A DNA stretch of 5,466 nt, from assembly GCA_943324725.2 (NCBI GenBank), contig CALPMR020000206.1, positions 1-5,466 on the forward strand, read 5' to 3'. Of this stretch, positions 5,375 to 5,466 are shown piece after piece. Below the pieces are notes generated by a model that searched no databases, had not been told where the DNA came from, and saw only the letters and a program-made list of their open reading frames with translations. The position numbers and the translations under genes were made by a program. How positions within the stretch are numbered: position 1 is the first letter of the stretch; the number at the start of each line of letters is the position of its first letter. The DNA is from Bordetella parapertussis (lineage in GTDB: Bacteria > Cyanobacteriota > Cyanobacteriia > PCC-6307 > Cyanobiaceae).

Positions 5375-5466
5375 ATGGCAATCCGTAATTACAGGCCCAA
5401 CACCCCCGGCACTCGCACCCTGGTCGTCACCGACTTCAGCGAGATCACCGGCAAGAAAAGGGAGCG
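5375..5466 (+). CDS. rplB: 50S ribosomal protein L2, N-terminal part (runs off the window)
   Basis: Thirty codons are visible. The residues [13 protein letters not shown] and [12 protein letters not shown] are the typical cyanobacterial/chloroplast L2 N-terminus. L2 is a core 23S-rRNA-binding protein needed for subunit joining and peptidyl transfer. It begins 15 bases after the rplW stop. The only purine-rich stretch before the ATG is GAGGGG at 5358-5363, which is rather far away (11 bases). Its position after rplW fits the conserved S10-operon order rplC-rplD-rplW-rplB. Truncation is due only to the window edge. Confidence 0.95.
   Translation, partial: MAIRNYRPNTPGTRTLVVTDFSEITGKKRE

Noticed and set aside
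4261..5376. 371-codon open frame on the minus strand across rplC-rplD-rplW
   Set aside because: It is antisense to three certain ribosomal protein genes, with no family resemblance.
1..5466. CRISPR array, tRNA, rRNA, transposase or insertion sequence
   Set aside because: No spaced direct repeats, no tRNA-like arm sequences, no transposase motifs and no terminal inverted repeats were seen.

Overview
The window is very GC-rich and comes from a cyanobacterium, most likely a Synechococcus/Cyanobium-type picocyanobacterium. Two genes found in oxygenic phototrophs support this: ndhN (a subunit of the photosynthetic NDH-1 complex) and ldpA (a redox-sensing iron-sulfur protein of the circadian clock input). 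A ribosomal-protein cluster beginning with rplC rather than rpsJ is also the cyanobacterial arrangement. The assignment rests on recognising protein families by eye, not on a database search.

Layout. The window splits into two divergent blocks around a ~480-base intergenic region (3290-3769). Leftward on the minus strand are ndhN (3289-2828), a CPA1-type cation:proton antiporter (2838-1534) that overlaps the ndhN end by 11 bases, a ~290-base gap, ldpA (1246-206), and at the left edge the first ~15 codons of a further minus-strand gene that may encode an R3H/AAA nucleic-acid-binding protein. Rightward on the plus strand are rplC (3770-4417), rplD (4429-5064), rplW (5057-5359) and the start of rplB (5375 onward), tightly packed as the head of the S10/spc ribosomal operon.

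How the genes relate. The plus-strand genes encode 50S proteins L3, L4, L23 and L2, almost certainly one transcript. The minus-strand genes join NDH-1, which exchanges electrons with the plastoquinone pool, with LdpA, which reports redox/light state to the Kai clock. A membrane antiporter lies between them. Except for ndhN, the minus-strand genes lack a usable ATG (apparent TTG, GTG and TTG starts), and the ldpA start is particularly doubtful.

The least explained DNA is the divergent intergenic region. It holds several hairpins upstream of rplC, two built from the same 8-base word (TGACGATC). A GGAGG flanked by two CCTCC tracts sits just before rplC, which has no ordinary Shine-Dalgarno. These are candidates for a regulatory leader of the ribosomal operon. 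I saw no mobile element, CRISPR array, tRNA, rRNA or clearly novel multi-gene system.
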